Shown here: positions 9,956 through 20,093 of the stretch, piece after piece | Layout: the number at the start of each line of letters is the position of its first letter | How positions within the stretch are numbered: the first letter of the stretch is position 1 | Source: Enterobacter ludwigii | GTDB lineage: Bacteria; Pseudomonadota; Gammaproteobacteria; Enterobacterales; Enterobacteriaceae | Reading direction: 5' to 3' | Assembly (NCBI RefSeq): GCF_001750725.1 | Contig: NZ_CP017280.1 | Coordinates: forward strand, 31,332 to 95,331 | Length of the DNA: 64,000 nt | Position numbers and translations under genes: made by a program | Notes under the pieces: generated by a model | Database searches by the model: none | Seen by the model: only the letters and a program-made list of their open reading frames with translations | What the model was told of the DNA's origin: nothing

Positions 9956-10158
9956 GTAGATGCTCATTCCATCTCTTATGTTCGCCTTAGTGCCTCATAA
10001 ACTCAGGAATGACGCAGAGCCATTTACGGTGCTTATCGTCCACTGACAGATGTCGCTTCGGCCTCATCAGACACCATGGGCATAACGTTGAGTGAAGCAC
10101 CAAATATGTTGTCTTACAGACCTGTTTTAACGCCTGCTTTTATAGCAGGCGTTTTTTT
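9956..10158 (+). ncRNA. glmZ: GlmZ small RNA
   Basis: The sequence from GTAGATGCTCATTCC to the terminal T run matches E. coli GlmZ (SraJ, 207 nt) almost throughout, with changes mainly in loops and in a shorter terminator loop. GlmZ is an Hfq-dependent RNA that base-pairs with the glmS mRNA and activates glucosamine-6-phosphate synthase. It is cleaved through RapZ/RNase E and protected by its decoy GlmY (established knowledge). The pairing region ACGTTGAGTGAAGCACC (10084-10100) and GACCTGTTTTAACGCC are retained. As in E. coli it lies upstream of the hemY end, but the next gene is the MFS transporter. The 5' end is set by similarity and promoter spacing. Confidence 0.93.
10131..10158 (+). terminator. 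Rho-independent terminator of glmZ
   Basis: CGCCTGC (10131-10137) pairs with GCAGGCG (10145-10151) across a TTTTATA loop, followed by seven T. It ends 6 bases from the stop of the convergent MFS gene. Confidence 0.93.
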
Positions 10159-10163
10159 ATGCC

Positions 10164-11375
10164 TTATTCCCGGTAAACGTACATGATCAGGGCGACCAGT
10201 ATGAGAGCGGCTGACGAAACGCTGTAAAGCGCTTGTATGGAGCCAAACCCTGCCGCCGCCATCGCGGCAATACCGGTGAAAAGCGAGGCACTGAGCGTTT
10301 GCCAGCGCCAGACTTTACTGCTGGCCGAAGCCATGTGCGTGGTTTGAAAACTGCTGAGTACGGCAAACGTGCCGGCCGCAAAGAGAACATTTGAGGCCAG
10401 GTGTGCGACAAAAATCATCCCCAGCGCGCATGCCATCCACCCGGACAACAGCGGGAGCATCCCATACGCGGCAAGGAAGATGCCAAGACACAGTAAAATC
10501 CGTGGCGTGCGTGCTGCAAAACGCGTCAGGCTGTCTCTTTTTAGCAGGAGGGGACCGCAAAGTTGTCCCATGCTCCTTGCAAAAAGCAGTGGCAAAGCAA
10601 GGCTGGCCGCATCCTGAGGATGGATCTGCTGTGCTATTGCCGGAAGAAGCGCCATGGCCGGTGAACCGACGGCGGCCAGCGCAGGCAAAATCAGCAAACT
10701 GCGTTTCTGCCGGATGGTCAACATCTGCCAGCGTAAAGCCGCAGGCGCTTTCTCTTCAGTGGGGACTGCCAGTGTGGGCGCTAAAAATACACGACCCGCC
10801 AGCCAGAGCATGAACAGCGATCCGAGAAAGCTGATGGCATCAATGGCCAGCAAGGCGAGGATGGCGATCTTCTGGAAAAGTACCATCCCCAGCCCGGTGC
10901 CTAACAAAACCTGAGCGGCAAAAATCACATTCTCGAGGCAGGTTGCGGCAGGCAGTTCTGCTTCTCTGAGTCCGCGTTTAAAGAGCAGCGTCAGGGCAGG
11001 CCAGCTCATTCCGCTAAGCAGTGCTTCGGTGGACTGCACGGCCAGTAACGCAGGGATACTGTGATAGTGCACGCCGAGCAGGGGAAAGAGCAGGGCCAGT
11101 AAGCCAAGCCCCTCGGTGAGTATCAACAGGGGTATTGGAGAATAGCGCGCGCACAGCTTTTCACTGATGAGGCTGCCGATAAAGCCAGGTAGCGTGGCGA
11201 AAAGAAAGGCGAGGGTAAGCAGCGCGGGCGGGGCGGACCATGCTAACAGTAAGCCGAAGACCACCACCTGGGTTACGCCATTTCCCAGTGATGTAAAGAT
11301 AAAGGCACAGGCCAGCAGGCGCAGCCAGCGGTGGCAGCGCAGCGCTTCAATAAGCGCGTACAAAAGGGAGTTCAT
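10164..11375 (-). CDS. MFS-type membrane transporter, substrate unknown
   Basis: This 403-residue, very hydrophobic protein has about 12 predicted membrane spans. The two halves are joined by a hydrophilic, charged loop near residues 200-225 (PTEEKAPAALRWQM). The layout and the GSLISEKLCARYS loop after span 2 fit the major facilitator superfamily, resembling MFS_3-type exporters. I do not recognise a specific orthologue and assign no substrate. The start at 11375 has an AAAGGAAA ribosome-binding site. The gene points toward glmZ and fills the place of E. coli aslB-aslA. It runs in the same direction as hemCDXY but lies beyond the hemY terminator, so it probably has its own promoter. Confidence 0.78.
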   Translation of the reverse strand: MNSLLYALIEALRCHRWLRLLACAFIFTSLGNGVTQVVVFGLLLAWSAPPALLTLAFLFATLPGFIGSLISEKLCARYSPIPLLILTEGLGLLALLFPLLGVHYHSIPALLAVQSTEALLSGMSWPALTLLFKRGLREAELPAATCLENVIFAAQVLLGTGLGMVLFQKIAILALLAIDAISFLGSLFMLWLAGRVFLAPTLAVPTEEKAPAALRWQMLTIRQKRSLLILPALAAVGSPAMALLPAIAQQIHPQDAASLALPLLFARSMGQLCGPLLLKRDSLTRFAARTPRILLCLGIFLAAYGMLPLLSGWMACALGMIFVAHLASNVLFAAGTFAVLSSFQTTHMASASSKVWRWQTLSASLFTGIAAMAAAGFGSIQALYSVSSAALILVALIMYVYRE

Positions 11376-11510
11376 GACGATTTCCTTTCAAAAACGATTC
11401 AGTCCACGCGGCACTCGTCGCGTGTATGGAAAAAAGTGAATGAAAAGACGTCGTTACATTGGCGGGTTCGTTTTAGATGATGTGGTAAAGAATGTAGCAG
11501 GCGAAGGGGA

Positions 11511-11540
11511 ATAAAAAAAGGAGGCCGTCTGGCCTCCTTG
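11511..11540 (-). terminator. Rho-independent terminator of hemCDXY
   Basis: Read on the minus strand, AGGAGGCC pairs with GGCCTCCT across a 4-base loop and runs into a stretch of T. It lies immediately after the hemY stop. Confidence 0.9.
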
Positions 11541-11544
11541 TTAT

Positions 11545-12744
11545 TTATTGCTGGCTGCCATTATTTTGCAGCGTTAATAACAGCCCATCGCGGCGCATGG
11601 CGGCAGCCTCTTCCGGCTTGTGCTGCTTGTCCAGCGAATCGGCAAGCCACGCGTAGTCAAATGCGTCCGGGCGCTGTTTCAGCGCTGCACGGAAGGCGAG
11701 ACTCGCTTCCTGCCATTCACCGTGCTTCATCAGCGACTGGCCCAGCGTACTCCACAGCAGTGGACGGTCGCCGACGGCTTTAATCTGCTGACGCAGCATT
11801 TTTTCAATTTGCTCAGGGTTATTGGTTTTCAGACGTGGGATCACCATAACCAGGCGATCGTCATATTGTCGCTTCAGTCCGTCGAGGAGGATCTCCTGCG
11901 CCGTGTCATGATCGTCACATTCAATCAGATGTTCTGCCATCGCAACCTGCAACGGAACCTGCTGACGCGTTTTCCGGCTCTGATTCTTCCACCAGGTTTT
12001 CAGACCATCGCTGCCGAGATCGGCACGTGCCTGATCCATCAGGCCAATCCATGCCAGACGCTGGAGTTCATCACGATGCTCATCATCACCGACGTCGGCT
12101 TTGGCCATCGACGGAATGATATCCAGCAGTGAACCCCAGGCACCGGTGCGAATATAGGCCTGCTCGGCAAGACGCAGCACTTCCGGGTGGCGTGGCGAGA
12201 CTTCCAGCAGACGGTCGATACCGTGACGCGCGGCGTGGTTTTCGTTGCGGGCCAGCTGCAGGCGAACGCGGGTGATCTCAACGGGAATCGGGTCTTTCGG
12301 CGAAAGTTCTGACGCGCGTTCCAGGTGCTGGTTGGCGCGGGCTTCGTCACCCCGCTGTTGCGCTGCCTCGGCGGCCAGCAGATAGTTCACCACCGGCTGT
12401 TCGGCGTGGTCAGCATTTTTCGACATCAGCTTTTCAACTTGCTGATAGTCACCCTCGGCCAGCTTAAGCAGTGCCTGCTCAGTCTGCTTACGGGCGCGGC
12501 GGCGTTTACGGCCAACGAACCAGCCACGCGTATGCGCACCGGTACGAAAAATTCGGCGCAGGATCCACTCCACCGCAAGGAGCACCACCACCCCGAGGAT
12601 CAGAATGATCACCAGACCCGTTACGCTGGTTTCGATGTTGTAGTTATCGGTCTGGATCAGGACGTAACCCTGATGACCGGCAAGCATCGGCCCCAGCACG
12701 ATCCCGGCGATCAGCAGGATGAAGAGTAAGAGTACTTTAAGCAT
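11545..12744 (-). CDS. hemY: HemY, inner-membrane TPR protein of the haem operon
   Basis: The protein is 399 residues (MLKVLLLF...), against 398 in E. coli. It has two N-terminal membrane segments (about residues 1-20 and 40-60), a basic stretch (GRKRRRARK) and a C-terminal part made of TPR-like helices (QSLMKHGEWQEASLAFRAAL). The exact role in haem synthesis is not settled; it is not the classical oxygen-dependent protoporphyrinogen oxidase found in other phyla under the same name. Two ATG codons in tandem (12747 and 12744) overlap the hemX stop. The second matches the E. coli start. Confidence 0.93.
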   Translation of the reverse strand: MLKVLLLFILLIAGIVLGPMLAGHQGYVLIQTDNYNIETSVTGLVIILILGVVVLLAVEWILRRIFRTGAHTRGWFVGRKRRRARKQTEQALLKLAEGDYQQVEKLMSKNADHAEQPVVNYLLAAEAAQQRGDEARANQHLERASELSPKDPIPVEITRVRLQLARNENHAARHGIDRLLEVSPRHPEVLRLAEQAYIRTGAWGSLLDIIPSMAKADVGDDEHRDELQRLAWIGLMDQARADLGSDGLKTWWKNQSRKTRQQVPLQVAMAEHLIECDDHDTAQEILLDGLKRQYDDRLVMVIPRLKTNNPEQIEKMLRQQIKAVGDRPLLWSTLGQSLMKHGEWQEASLAFRAALKQRPDAFDYAWLADSLDKQHKPEEAAAMRRDGLLLTLQNNGSQQ

Positions 12745-12746
12745 CA

Positions 12747-13940
12747 TTACTCTCCTTGTGGCGCGCTTTCAGGCGCTGGCGCGGCGGCAGGGGCCTGGGC
12801 GTGAGGTTCTGCCGGAACGCCCGGCTGCGCCAGCAGGTTGCGCACGCGCGTCTGCATCAGCTTCTCCAGAATCGGCTGGCTTTCCAGCTTATCCGGCACG
12901 TTCATGGTGATGTTCTGCTGGCTCAGTTTATCAATGTCATCGAGGAAAGCCGTGGTCGTGGCATCATCGGTATTGTAGTAAGCACGTACCCATGTCGAGA
13001 CGTTATCAAGCGCCTGTTTGTAGGTTTCTTCCTGATGACGCGGCACGGCCTGAGCCGCCACCAGCAGGCGGGAGCGAATGTTTTCGCGCAGATAAATGTC
13101 CTGATTCGGCGCTAACAGCGGAACGGCGGTTTCGTCGCGGCGGCGGATAGTAATGAAGCTATCCATAAAGTTCTGCCAGCTTTTTTGCAGGTTCACGCGC
13201 CATTCGCTCAGGGAGCTGGAAAGCTCGGTGCCGTCAGAATCCATCGGGGAGTCATCGTCGTTGTTATCCGCCAGCTGCAGGTTATCAATCTGGTTTGAAA
13301 GCTGATTGACCTTCAGGATGATGCCATCGTAGTCCACCTGCGAAACGGCAGAGAGGCTGGCGATATCTTCGGTAATGGCACGACGCGCGGTAATGAGGCT
13401 CGGATCGTTCATGTCTGCCAGGCTCGCATCAGCGCTTTTCAACAGCGCGGCGGCGGTGGTGACGTCCTGATCGCTCCAGAGCTTACGTCCGGCCAGCTTC
13501 ACCAGGAAATCGGCCTGCGAGAGCAGCCAGGTTTTGGCATCGGTACCGGAAATCGTGGCGACTTTCTGCTGCACGTCGTCCAGCTGTTTGGTCAGCTCTT
13601 CCTGTTTGCTGTTCGCCTCAGCGAGCGCCGCGGACTGCTGTTTAATCACCGTTTCCAGTTCAGTTTTCTGCGTCTCCTGCGCTTTTTGCAGGGCGGTAAG
13701 CTGATTGACCAGCGTGTCGTTGGTCGCCGTCTGGCTGGAACCTTGCTGTTTCACCAGGCCATAGAGGCCAACGCCTGCGGCCAGCGCAATGGCGATGGCT
13801 ATCGCGCTCAGCGCGAGGCTGGTTTTATTGCTGCCGTTCTTCTTCTCAACGGTTTTCTCAGTCGTTTCTGACTGCGGCGTGATGTCCACAGTCTCCCTGG
13901 TCTCTTCAACCACGGCGGAGGATTTATCGTGTTCCGTCAT
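12747..13940 (-). CDS. hemX: HemX, membrane-anchored protein of the haem operon
   Basis: The 397-residue protein has an acidic N-terminus, one membrane span (about residues 40-65, [20 protein letters not shown]), a glutamine/lysine-rich coiled coil (about 70-135) and a periplasmic domain, ending in an alanine/proline-rich tail. E. coli HemX has been suspected to be a uroporphyrinogen methyltransferase, but the sequence shows no methyltransferase fold, so a scaffold or regulatory role is more plausible. Third gene of hemCDXY, 21 bases after hemD and overlapping hemY. Confidence 0.92.
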   Translation of the reverse strand: MTEHDKSSAVVEETRETVDITPQSETTEKTVEKKNGSNKTSLALSAIAIAIALAAGVGLYGLVKQQGSSQTATNDTLVNQLTALQKAQETQKTELETVIKQQSAALAEANSKQEELTKQLDDVQQKVATISGTDAKTWLLSQADFLVKLAGRKLWSDQDVTTAAALLKSADASLADMNDPSLITARRAITEDIASLSAVSQVDYDGIILKVNQLSNQIDNLQLADNNDDDSPMDSDGTELSSSLSEWRVNLQKSWQNFMDSFITIRRRDETAVPLLAPNQDIYLRENIRSRLLVAAQAVPRHQEETYKQALDNVSTWVRAYYNTDDATTTAFLDDIDKLSQQNITMNVPDKLESQPILEKLMQTRVRNLLAQPGVPAEPHAQAPAAAPAPESAPQGE

Positions 13941-13961
13941 TATGGCTTCCCATTATGAGAG

Positions 13962-14702
13962 TTATTGTAATGCGCGCAGCAGCGCATCGTTGTCAGCGTT
14001 ATCAGCGATCCGAATATCTTGCCAGCCCAGTTCCCGGGCCTGGTTCGCCAGACGCTCACTGACGACCAGAAGCCGGCAGTGGAGTAACCAGTTTTCACGA
14101 TACCAAAGGGGTACCAGCGACCAGAGCTGCTGCAGCATTTCACCGCTGGTCACCACCAGGGTCGTAATGCCGCGCATATGCCAGCGCATCGCCTCTTCCG
14201 CACCATCGTAATGTTTTGCACAACGCTGATAGCATTCGCAGAACGTGACCTCAGCCCCGCGTTCCCGCAGCGTTTCACCCAACAGTTCGCGCCCGCCGTT
14301 ACCGCGTAAAATGAGTGCACGCTTTCCGGCAATAGTTTGTAATTCAGGTAATTGTAGCAAGACTTCGCTGATTTCCCGATCTAACGGGTAACGAACGTCT
14401 GTTCCGCTTACGGTATGCAACGCCAGTGCCGTTGTACGACCAATCGCAAAATAGTGAGGAGCGGTTGGCCAGTTAAGCCCCTGCTGTTGCAGCTGTGCCT
14501 GGGCAAATTCCACCGCATGTTGCGACAGCGCAAACAGCAAGTCGCCCTGCTGGAGGGTATTCATATGGTCGGCAAGCGCGGACAGCTCCCGACCGGGGGA
14601 GAATTCAATGAGCGGAAAACTCCAGGCCACCTGCCCCAGTGCGCGCAGACGGCTCACTAATTGCTCTCCTGCGGGAGAAGGGCGGGTGACAAGAATACTC
14701 AT
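13962..14702 (-). CDS. hemD: uroporphyrinogen-III synthase
   Basis: HemD closes hydroxymethylbilane with inversion of ring D to give uroporphyrinogen III, the branch point to haem, sirohaem and cobalamin. The 246 residues equal E. coli HemD. The N-terminal [22 protein letters not shown] and the internal [21 protein letters not shown] are family blocks. The start overlaps the hemC stop by 4 bases, so the enzyme is made with its substrate supplier HemC. Confidence 0.95.
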   Translation of the reverse strand: MSILVTRPSPAGEQLVSRLRALGQVAWSFPLIEFSPGRELSALADHMNTLQQGDLLFALSQHAVEFAQAQLQQQGLNWPTAPHYFAIGRTTALALHTVSGTDVRYPLDREISEVLLQLPELQTIAGKRALILRGNGGRELLGETLRERGAEVTFCECYQRCAKHYDGAEEAMRWHMRGITTLVVTSGEMLQQLWSLVPLWYRENWLLHCRLLVVSERLANQARELGWQDIRIADNADNDALLRALQ

Positions 14703-15640
14703 GCAGGGGGCTCTCCATTATAAACCTCAGCCAGGATCTCACGGGCGCCGTTATCCAGCAGCTCTTCTGCCAGCGACACGCCAAGCTGTTCGGCATCTTG
14801 CGCTTTACCACGACGTTCGCCGCGGACCATCTGTGAACCATCCGGTGCGCCAACCAGCGCTCGCAGCCACAGTTCACCGTTAATTAATTCAGCATAGCTG
14901 CCAATCGGCACCTGACACCCTCCTTCGAGGCGGGTGTTCATGGCGCGCTCGGCGTTAACGCGGATGGCTGTCTCGTCATGGTTCAGCGGGGCAAGCAGCG
15001 CGCGGGTACGCTCATCATCCAGACGGCATTCAATGCCGACGGCCCCCTGACCCACAGCCGGCAGCGACAGCTCAGGCGGCAACGCGACGCGAATGCGCGA
15101 CGTCAGCCCCAGTCGCTTCAGACCCGCAACCGCGAGGATAATGGCATCGTAATCGCCGTTATCCAGCTTGCTCAGACGCGTACCAACGTTACCGCGCAGC
15201 GAACGAATGATCAGGTCCGGACGACGTTCTGCCAGCTGACACTGACGACGTAAACTGGACGTGCCAACCACGCTGCCTTCTGGCAACGCATCGAGCGAAT
15301 CATAGTGATTGGAGACAAACGCATCGCGCGGATCTTCACGCTCGCAAATGGTCACCAGCCCCAGCCCTTCCGGGAACTCGACGGGCACATCTTTCATCGA
15401 ATGTACGGCGATATCGGCGCGGTTCTCAAGCAATGCCAGTTCCAGTTCTTTGACAAACAGGCCCTTGCCGCCCACTTTAGCCAGTGGCGTATCAAGGATC
15501 ACGTCACCGCGCGTGACCATAGGCACCAGCTCGACGCACAATCCACTGTGGCAGGCTTCAAGGCGCTGCTTAACATAATGTGCCTGCCAGAGCGCAAGAG
15601 GGCTTTGGCGTGTGGCAATTCTCAAAACATTGTCTAACAT
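14699..15640 (-). CDS. hemC: hydroxymethylbilane synthase (porphobilinogen deaminase)
   Basis: HemC joins four porphobilinogens into hydroxymethylbilane on a dipyrromethane cofactor attached to a cysteine, here in [15 protein letters not shown] (Cys242 by E. coli numbering). Substrate-binding motifs [20 protein letters not shown] and HSMKDVP are present. The frame is open to 15661, but the ATG at 15640 ([19 protein letters not shown]) gives 313 residues, the E. coli length. The promoter lies in the 346-base divergent space shared with cyaA. Confidence 0.97.
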   Translation of the reverse strand: MLDNVLRIATRQSPLALWQAHYVKQRLEACHSGLCVELVPMVTRGDVILDTPLAKVGGKGLFVKELELALLENRADIAVHSMKDVPVEFPEGLGLVTICEREDPRDAFVSNHYDSLDALPEGSVVGTSSLRRQCQLAERRPDLIIRSLRGNVGTRLSKLDNGDYDAIILAVAGLKRLGLTSRIRVALPPELSLPAVGQGAVGIECRLDDERTRALLAPLNHDETAIRVNAERAMNTRLEGGCQVPIGSYAELINGELWLRALVGAPDGSQMVRGERRGKAQDAEQLGVSLAEELLDNGAREILAEVYNGEPPA

Positions 15641-15986
15641 GCTTGTTACCGTCATTATCAATCGCTAACCATCCTAACATTGTTGACTCTGGGATGGCAG
15701 TTTTACGGTGATGAAGAAGAGAGGGACAGGGCGGGGTTCTCGTCAGCCACAGCCGTATTAAGGAATTTACACGTACAGAACGGTGCTACACTGTATGTAG
15801 CGCATCTTTCTTTACGGTCAACCGGCAAGGTGTTAAATTGATCACGTTTTAGACCATTTTTTCGTCGGTACCACCATAATGATAAGGGCGAAAAAAGGTA
15901 ACGGTTCTCTTTTTGTAATACTGCGGGTCCGCTGTTATTTCTGTTTTGAATAGCGTGCGACACCCGGAAACATCAGGCGATACGTC
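15641..15986. promoter_or_regulatory. divergent hemC-cyaA control region
   Basis: This 346-base space contains no gene and carries the promoters of the hemCDXY operon (leftward) and cyaA (rightward). The only site I can define with confidence is the CRP box listed separately at 15828-15849. E. coli cyaA has several promoters in the equivalent region, of which one is repressed by cAMP-CRP. Confidence 0.7.
15828..15849 (+). promoter_or_regulatory. CRP site of the cyaA promoter
   Basis: TGTTA-AATTGA-TCACG (15831-15846) is a CRP box with the second half intact and the first half one base off consensus. The same sequence occurs at E. coli cyaA P2, where cAMP-CRP represses adenylate cyclase synthesis. 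A negative feedback loop is therefore expected. Confidence 0.75.
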
Positions 15987-18530
15987 TTGTACCTCTATAT
16001 TGAGACTCTGAAACAGAGACTGGATGCCATAAACCAACTGCGTGTCGATCGCGCGCTTGCTGCTATGGGCCCTGCTTTCCAGCAGGTATACAGTCTTCTG
16101 CCGACATTATTGCACTATCACCATCCGCTGATGCCTGGCTACCTTGACGGTAACGTTCCCAGAGGCATCTGTCTTTTCACGCCTGATGAAACCCAACAAC
16201 ACTACCTGACCGAACTTGAACTCTACCGTGGCATGCCGCCGCAGGAATCACCGAAAGGTGAACTGCCGATTACAGGCGTTTACACCATGGGCAGCACCTC
16301 CTCGGTTGGGCAAAGCTGTTCTTCGGACCTGGACATCTGGGTCTGTCATCAGTCCTGGCTCGATAACGACGAGCGTCAGCTGCTGCAACGAAAGTGCAGC
16401 CTGCTGGAAAGCTGGGCCGCGTCGCTTGGCGTGGAAGTCAGTTTCTTCCTGATTGATGAAAACCGTTTCCGTCATAACGAAAGTGGCAGTCTGGGTGGTG
16501 AAGACTGCGGCTCAACCCAGCACATCTTACTGCTGGACGAGTTTTACCGTACTGCCGTTCGCCTGGCCGGTAAGCGTATTCTGTGGAATATGGTGCCGTG
16601 CGACGAAGAAGAGCATTACGACGATTACGTAATGTCGTTGTACTCCCAGGGGGTGCTGACACCAAATGAATGGCTGGATCTGGGTGGCCTCAGTTCGCTT
16701 TCCGCCGAAGAGTACTTTGGCGCGAGCCTCTGGCAGCTCTATAAAAGCATTGATTCGCCGTATAAGGCCGTGCTGAAAACCCTGCTGCTGGAAGCCTATT
16801 CCTGGGAATACCCCACGCCGCGTTTGCTGGCGAAAGATATCAAACAGCGTCTGCACGACGGAGAAATTGTCTCCTACGGGCTGGATGCTTACTGCATGAT
16901 GCTTGAACGCGTCACCGAATACCTGAAAGCCATTGATGACACCACGCGTCTCGATCTGGTGCGTCGATGTTTCTATCTCAAAGTCTGTGAAAAACTCAGC
17001 CGCGAACGCGCATGCGTGGGCTGGCGTCGTGAAGTGGTCAGTCAGTTGGTGAAAGAGTGGGGATGGGACGAAGAACGTCTGTCGATGCTTGATAACCGCG
17101 CCAACTGGAAAATCGATCAGGTGCGTGAAGCGCACAACGAACTGCTCGATGCCATGATGCAAAGCTACCGCAACCTTATCCGCTTTGCGCGTCGTAACAA
17201 TCTCAGCGTTTCCGCCAGCCCGCAGGATATCGGGGTGTTGACGCGTAAACTGTATGCGGCGTTTGAAGCATTGCCGGGTAAAGTCACGCTGGTTAACCCG
17301 CAGATTTCACCGGACCTGTCAGAACCGAACCTGACCTTTATCTATGTGCCGCCGGGCCGCGCAAACCGCACCGGGTGGTACCTGTACAACCGTGCGCCAA
17401 GCATGGACTCGATCATCAGCCATCAGCCGCTGGAATATAACCGCTACCTGAACAAGCTGGTGGCCTGGGCCTGGTTCAACGGCCTGCTGACCTCGCGTAC
17501 CCGGCTGTTTATCAAAGGCAACGAGGTTGTCGATTTAGCCAAACTGCAGGAGATGGTGGCGGATGTCTCCCACCACTTCCCGCTGCGTCTGCCGGCGCCG
17601 ACGCCAAAAGCGCTCTACAGCCCGTGTGAAATTCGCCATCTGGCGATCATCGTCAACCTGGAATATGACCCGACGGCGGCCTTCCGCAATCAGGTGGTCC
17701 ATTTTGATTTCCGCAAGCTGGATGTCTTTAGCTTTGGCGAGCAGCAAAACTGCCTGGTGGGCAGCGTAGACCTGCTGTACCGCAACTCGTGGAACGAAGT
17801 GCGTACTCTGCACTTCAATGGCGAGCAGGCGATGATCGAAGCGCTGAAAACGATTCTTGGCAAGATGCACCAGGACGCTGCGCCGCCGGACAGCGTTGAG
17901 GTGTTCTGCTATAGCCAGCATCTGCGCGGTCTGATCCGTACCCGTGTGCAGCAGCTGGTTTCAGAGTGCATCGAACTGCGCCTCTCCAGTACCCGTCAGG
18001 AAACCGGTCGCTTTAAAGCGCTGCGCGTCTCCGGACAGACCTGGGGCCTGTTCTTCGAGCGCCTGAATGTTTCAGTACAGAAGCTGGAAAACGCCATCGA
18101 GTTCTACGGCGCCATTTCGCACAACAAGCTGCATGGCCTGTCAGTGCAGGTGGAAACCAACCACGTGAAACTGCCACAGGTCGTGGATGGCTTTGCGAGC
18201 GAAGGGATTATTCAGTTCTTCTTTGAAGAGTCGGGTGACGACGCCGGTTTCAACATCTACATCCTGGATGAGACGAACCGCGCTGAGGTTTATCACCACT
18301 GTGAAGGCAGTAAAGAGGAGCTGGTGCGCGACGTCAGCCGCTTCTATTCGTCCTCACATGACCGCTTTACCTACGGCTCCAGCTTCATCAACTTTAACCT
18401 GCCGCAGTTCTACCAGATTGTGAATGTAGACGGACGTTCGCAGGTGATTCCGTTCCGTACGCAGGCCGTTACGCCAGCGGTTCCCGCCAGCCAGGACACT
18501 ACCCCGCTGTTGCAGCAGTATTTCTCCTGA
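15987..18530 (+). CDS. cyaA: adenylate cyclase (class I)
   Basis: CyaA makes cAMP from ATP and is activated through phosphorylated EIIA-Glc of the glucose phosphotransferase system. The 847-residue protein is within one residue of E. coli CyaA. The N-terminal catalytic domain carries [17 protein letters not shown] with the metal-binding Asp114 and Asp116. The C-terminal half is the glucose-sensing regulatory region. The start is TTG at 15987 (reading [16 protein letters not shown]), the same rare start as in E. coli, which keeps translation low. Confidence 0.97.
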   Translation: MYLYIETLKQRLDAINQLRVDRALAAMGPAFQQVYSLLPTLLHYHHPLMPGYLDGNVPRGICLFTPDETQQHYLTELELYRGMPPQESPKGELPITGVYTMGSTSSVGQSCSSDLDIWVCHQSWLDNDERQLLQRKCSLLESWAASLGVEVSFFLIDENRFRHNESGSLGGEDCGSTQHILLLDEFYRTAVRLAGKRILWNMVPCDEEEHYDDYVMSLYSQGVLTPNEWLDLGGLSSLSAEEYFGASLWQLYKSIDSPYKAVLKTLLLEAYSWEYPTPRLLAKDIKQRLHDGEIVSYGLDAYCMMLERVTEYLKAIDDTTRLDLVRRCFYLKVCEKLSRERACVGWRREVVSQLVKEWGWDEERLSMLDNRANWKIDQVREAHNELLDAMMQSYRNLIRFARRNNLSVSASPQDIGVLTRKLYAAFEALPGKVTLVNPQISPDLSEPNLTFIYVPPGRANRTGWYLYNRAPSMDSIISHQPLEYNRYLNKLVAWAWFNGLLTSRTRLFIKGNEVVDLAKLQEMVADVSHHFPLRLPAPTPKALYSPCEIRHLAIIVNLEYDPTAAFRNQVVHFDFRKLDVFSFGEQQNCLVGSVDLLYRNSWNEVRTLHFNGEQAMIEALKTILGKMHQDAAPPDSVEVFCYSQHLRGLIRTRVQQLVSECIELRLSSTRQETGRFKALRVSGQTWGLFFERLNVSVQKLENAIEFYGAISHNKLHGLSVQVETNHVKLPQVVDGFASEGIIQFFFEESGDDAGFNIYILDETNRAEVYHHCEGSKEELVRDVSRFYSSSHDRFTYGSSFINFNLPQFYQIVNVDGRSQVIPFRTQAVTPAVPASQDTTPLLQQYFS

Positions 18531-18532
18531 CA

Positions 18533-18570
18533 GTTTTTGCCCGGTATGCAGCGCACCACCAGGCAAAACA
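18533..18570. repeat. REP-like hairpin between cyaA and cyaY
   Basis: GCCCGGT (18539-18545) pairs with ACCAGGC (18558-18564) with one mismatch, and flanking T and A runs extend the stem. It sits between two convergent genes. There is no T run after the hairpin on either strand, so it does not look like a classical terminator. Its GCCCGG core resembles enterobacterial REP units. This is a tentative call. Confidence 0.35.
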
Positions 18571-18573
18571 GAC

Positions 18574-18894
18574 TCAACGAAAACGCACGTCTTCACCTGC
18601 CTGCGCGGTCGCCGCCTGTTCCAGCAGGTCCCAGAACGTTTCGCCGCTACGGTCACACACCCATTCGCCCTCTTTCAGATCGAAATGGTAGCCACCCTGT
18701 TTGGCGGCCAGCCAGACCTGGTGAAGCGGCTCCTGGCGGTTAATAATAATTTTGCTGCCGTTTTCGAAGCTCAGGGTCAGAATGCCGCCGTTGATCTCAC
18801 AATCGATATCGCTGTCGCCGTCCCAGTCGTCAAGCCGCTCTTCGATGGTCATCCATAAGGTGTCTGCAAGGCGATGGAATTCACTGTCGTTCAT
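18574..18894 (-). CDS. cyaY: CyaY, bacterial frataxin
   Basis: CyaY is a small acidic iron-binding protein that interacts with IscS and modulates iron-sulphur cluster assembly on IscU. The 106 residues equal E. coli. The acidic N-terminal helix ([16 protein letters not shown], about residues 18-33) is the iron and IscS interaction ridge. The sheet region [21 protein letters not shown] and the [14 protein letters not shown] block follow. It is transcribed convergently with cyaA and divergently from lptM. Confidence 0.96.
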   Translation of the reverse strand: MNDSEFHRLADTLWMTIEERLDDWDGDSDIDCEINGGILTLSFENGSKIIINRQEPLHQVWLAAKQGGYHFDLKEGEWVCDRSGETFWDLLEQAATAQAGEDVRFR

Positions 18895-19029
18895 GGTTTT
18901 GTTCCTGTTTTTCGTGATGCCGGCAGTATAACGCTAAATAATTCCCGTTGCAGGAAAGCGGCAAACTCTTGCTTTTGTGTCTTCTCCTGCGATGATAGAA
19001 ACAGATTTGAACTTACGGGCAACTTTATA

Positions 19030-19233
19030 ATGAAAAACGTTTTCCGAACGCTTGCCGTTCTCATCACGCTGTTTAGTCTGACGGGCTGTGGACTGAAGGG
19101 ACCGCTTTACTTCCCGCCAGCGGATAAAACGGCGCCGCCGCCGACGAAACCTGTGCAAAGCGGTATTGAGTCTTCCACGCCAGACACGAACGATCGTGGC
19201 AATAATGGTGGTCCGACTCAGGTTAATCTCTGA
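19030..19233 (+). CDS. lptM: LptM (YifL), small outer-membrane lipoprotein of the LPS translocon
   Basis: This 67-residue lipoprotein has a basic N-terminus, a short hydrophobic signal and a lipobox LTGC with the lipidated Cys20. Mature LptM begins [11 protein letters not shown]. In E. coli, LptM binds the LptD-LptE complex and helps its oxidative assembly (established for the orthologue). The frame is open back to 18874, but the signal peptide and the E. coli length fix the start at 19030. It is 35 bases upstream of dapF and likely co-transcribed with it. Confidence 0.94.
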   Translation: MKNVFRTLAVLITLFSLTGCGLKGPLYFPPADKTAPPPTKPVQSGIESSTPDTNDRGNNGGPTQVNL

Positions 19234-19268
19234 CGATTACGTTCTGTACCCGCGCAATGGAGCGAATG

Positions 19269-20093
19269 ATGCAGTTCTCTAAGATGCATGGCCTTGGCAA
19301 CGATTTTATGGTCGTCGACGCGGTAACGCAGAATGTCTTTTTCTCCCCGGAACTGATCCGCCGCCTGGCGGATCGGCATCTGGGCGTGGGGTTCGATCAG
19401 CTGCTGGTGGTTGAGCCGCCGTACGATCCTGACCTCGATTTCCACTACCGTATTTTTAACGCTGATGGCAGTGAAGTCTCCCAGTGCGGCAACGGTGCGC
19501 GCTGTTTTGCCCGCTTTGTCCGCCTGAAAGGGCTGACGAACAAGCGCGATATCCGCGTCAGTACCGCGAATGGTCGCATGGTGCTCAGCGTCACCGATGA
19601 CGATCTGGTTCGCGTGAATATGGGCGAGCCGAACTTTGAACCTTCCGCCGTGCCGTTTCGCGCAAACAAAGCGGAAAAGACCTATATTATGCGTGCGGCC
19701 GAGCAGACAGTATTGTGTGGCGTCGTCTCGATGGGAAACCCGCACTGCGTGATTCAGGTTGATGATGTAGAGACCGCCGCCGTTGAAACTCTCGGCCCGG
19801 TGCTGGAAAGCCATGAACGCTTCCCGGAACGCGCGAACATTGGTTTTATGCAGGTGGTGAAGCGTGAACACATCCGTCTGCGGGTGTATGAACGCGGCGC
19901 GGGCGAAACCCAGGCCTGCGGAAGCGGTGCCTGCGCGGCAGTGGCCGTCGGCATCGCTCAGGGGTTACTGGCAGAAGAGGTTCGCGTGGAGTTACCAGGC
20001 GGTCGTCTTGATATCGCCTGGAAAGGACCGGGTCATCCGCTGTTTATGACTGGCCCGGCGGTACATGTCTATGACGGGTTTATCCATCTATGA
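19269..20093 (+). CDS. dapF: diaminopimelate epimerase
   Basis: DapF interconverts LL- and meso-diaminopimelate for lysine and peptidoglycan synthesis. It uses two catalytic cysteines, here in CGNGARC (about Cys73) and [10 protein letters not shown] (about Cys217). Started at [13 protein letters not shown] it has 274 residues, the E. coli length. In-frame ATG codons at 19257 and 19266 would add only 1-4 residues. The stop overlaps the yigA start by ATGA, beginning the chain dapF-yigA-xerC-yigB. Confidence 0.97.
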   Translation: MQFSKMHGLGNDFMVVDAVTQNVFFSPELIRRLADRHLGVGFDQLLVVEPPYDPDLDFHYRIFNADGSEVSQCGNGARCFARFVRLKGLTNKRDIRVSTANGRMVLSVTDDDLVRVNMGEPNFEPSAVPFRANKAEKTYIMRAAEQTVLCGVVSMGNPHCVIQVDDVETAAVETLGPVLESHERFPERANIGFMQVVKREHIRLRVYERGAGETQACGSGACAAVAVGIAQGLLAEEVRVELPGGRLDIAWKGPGHPLFMTGPAVHVYDGFIHL

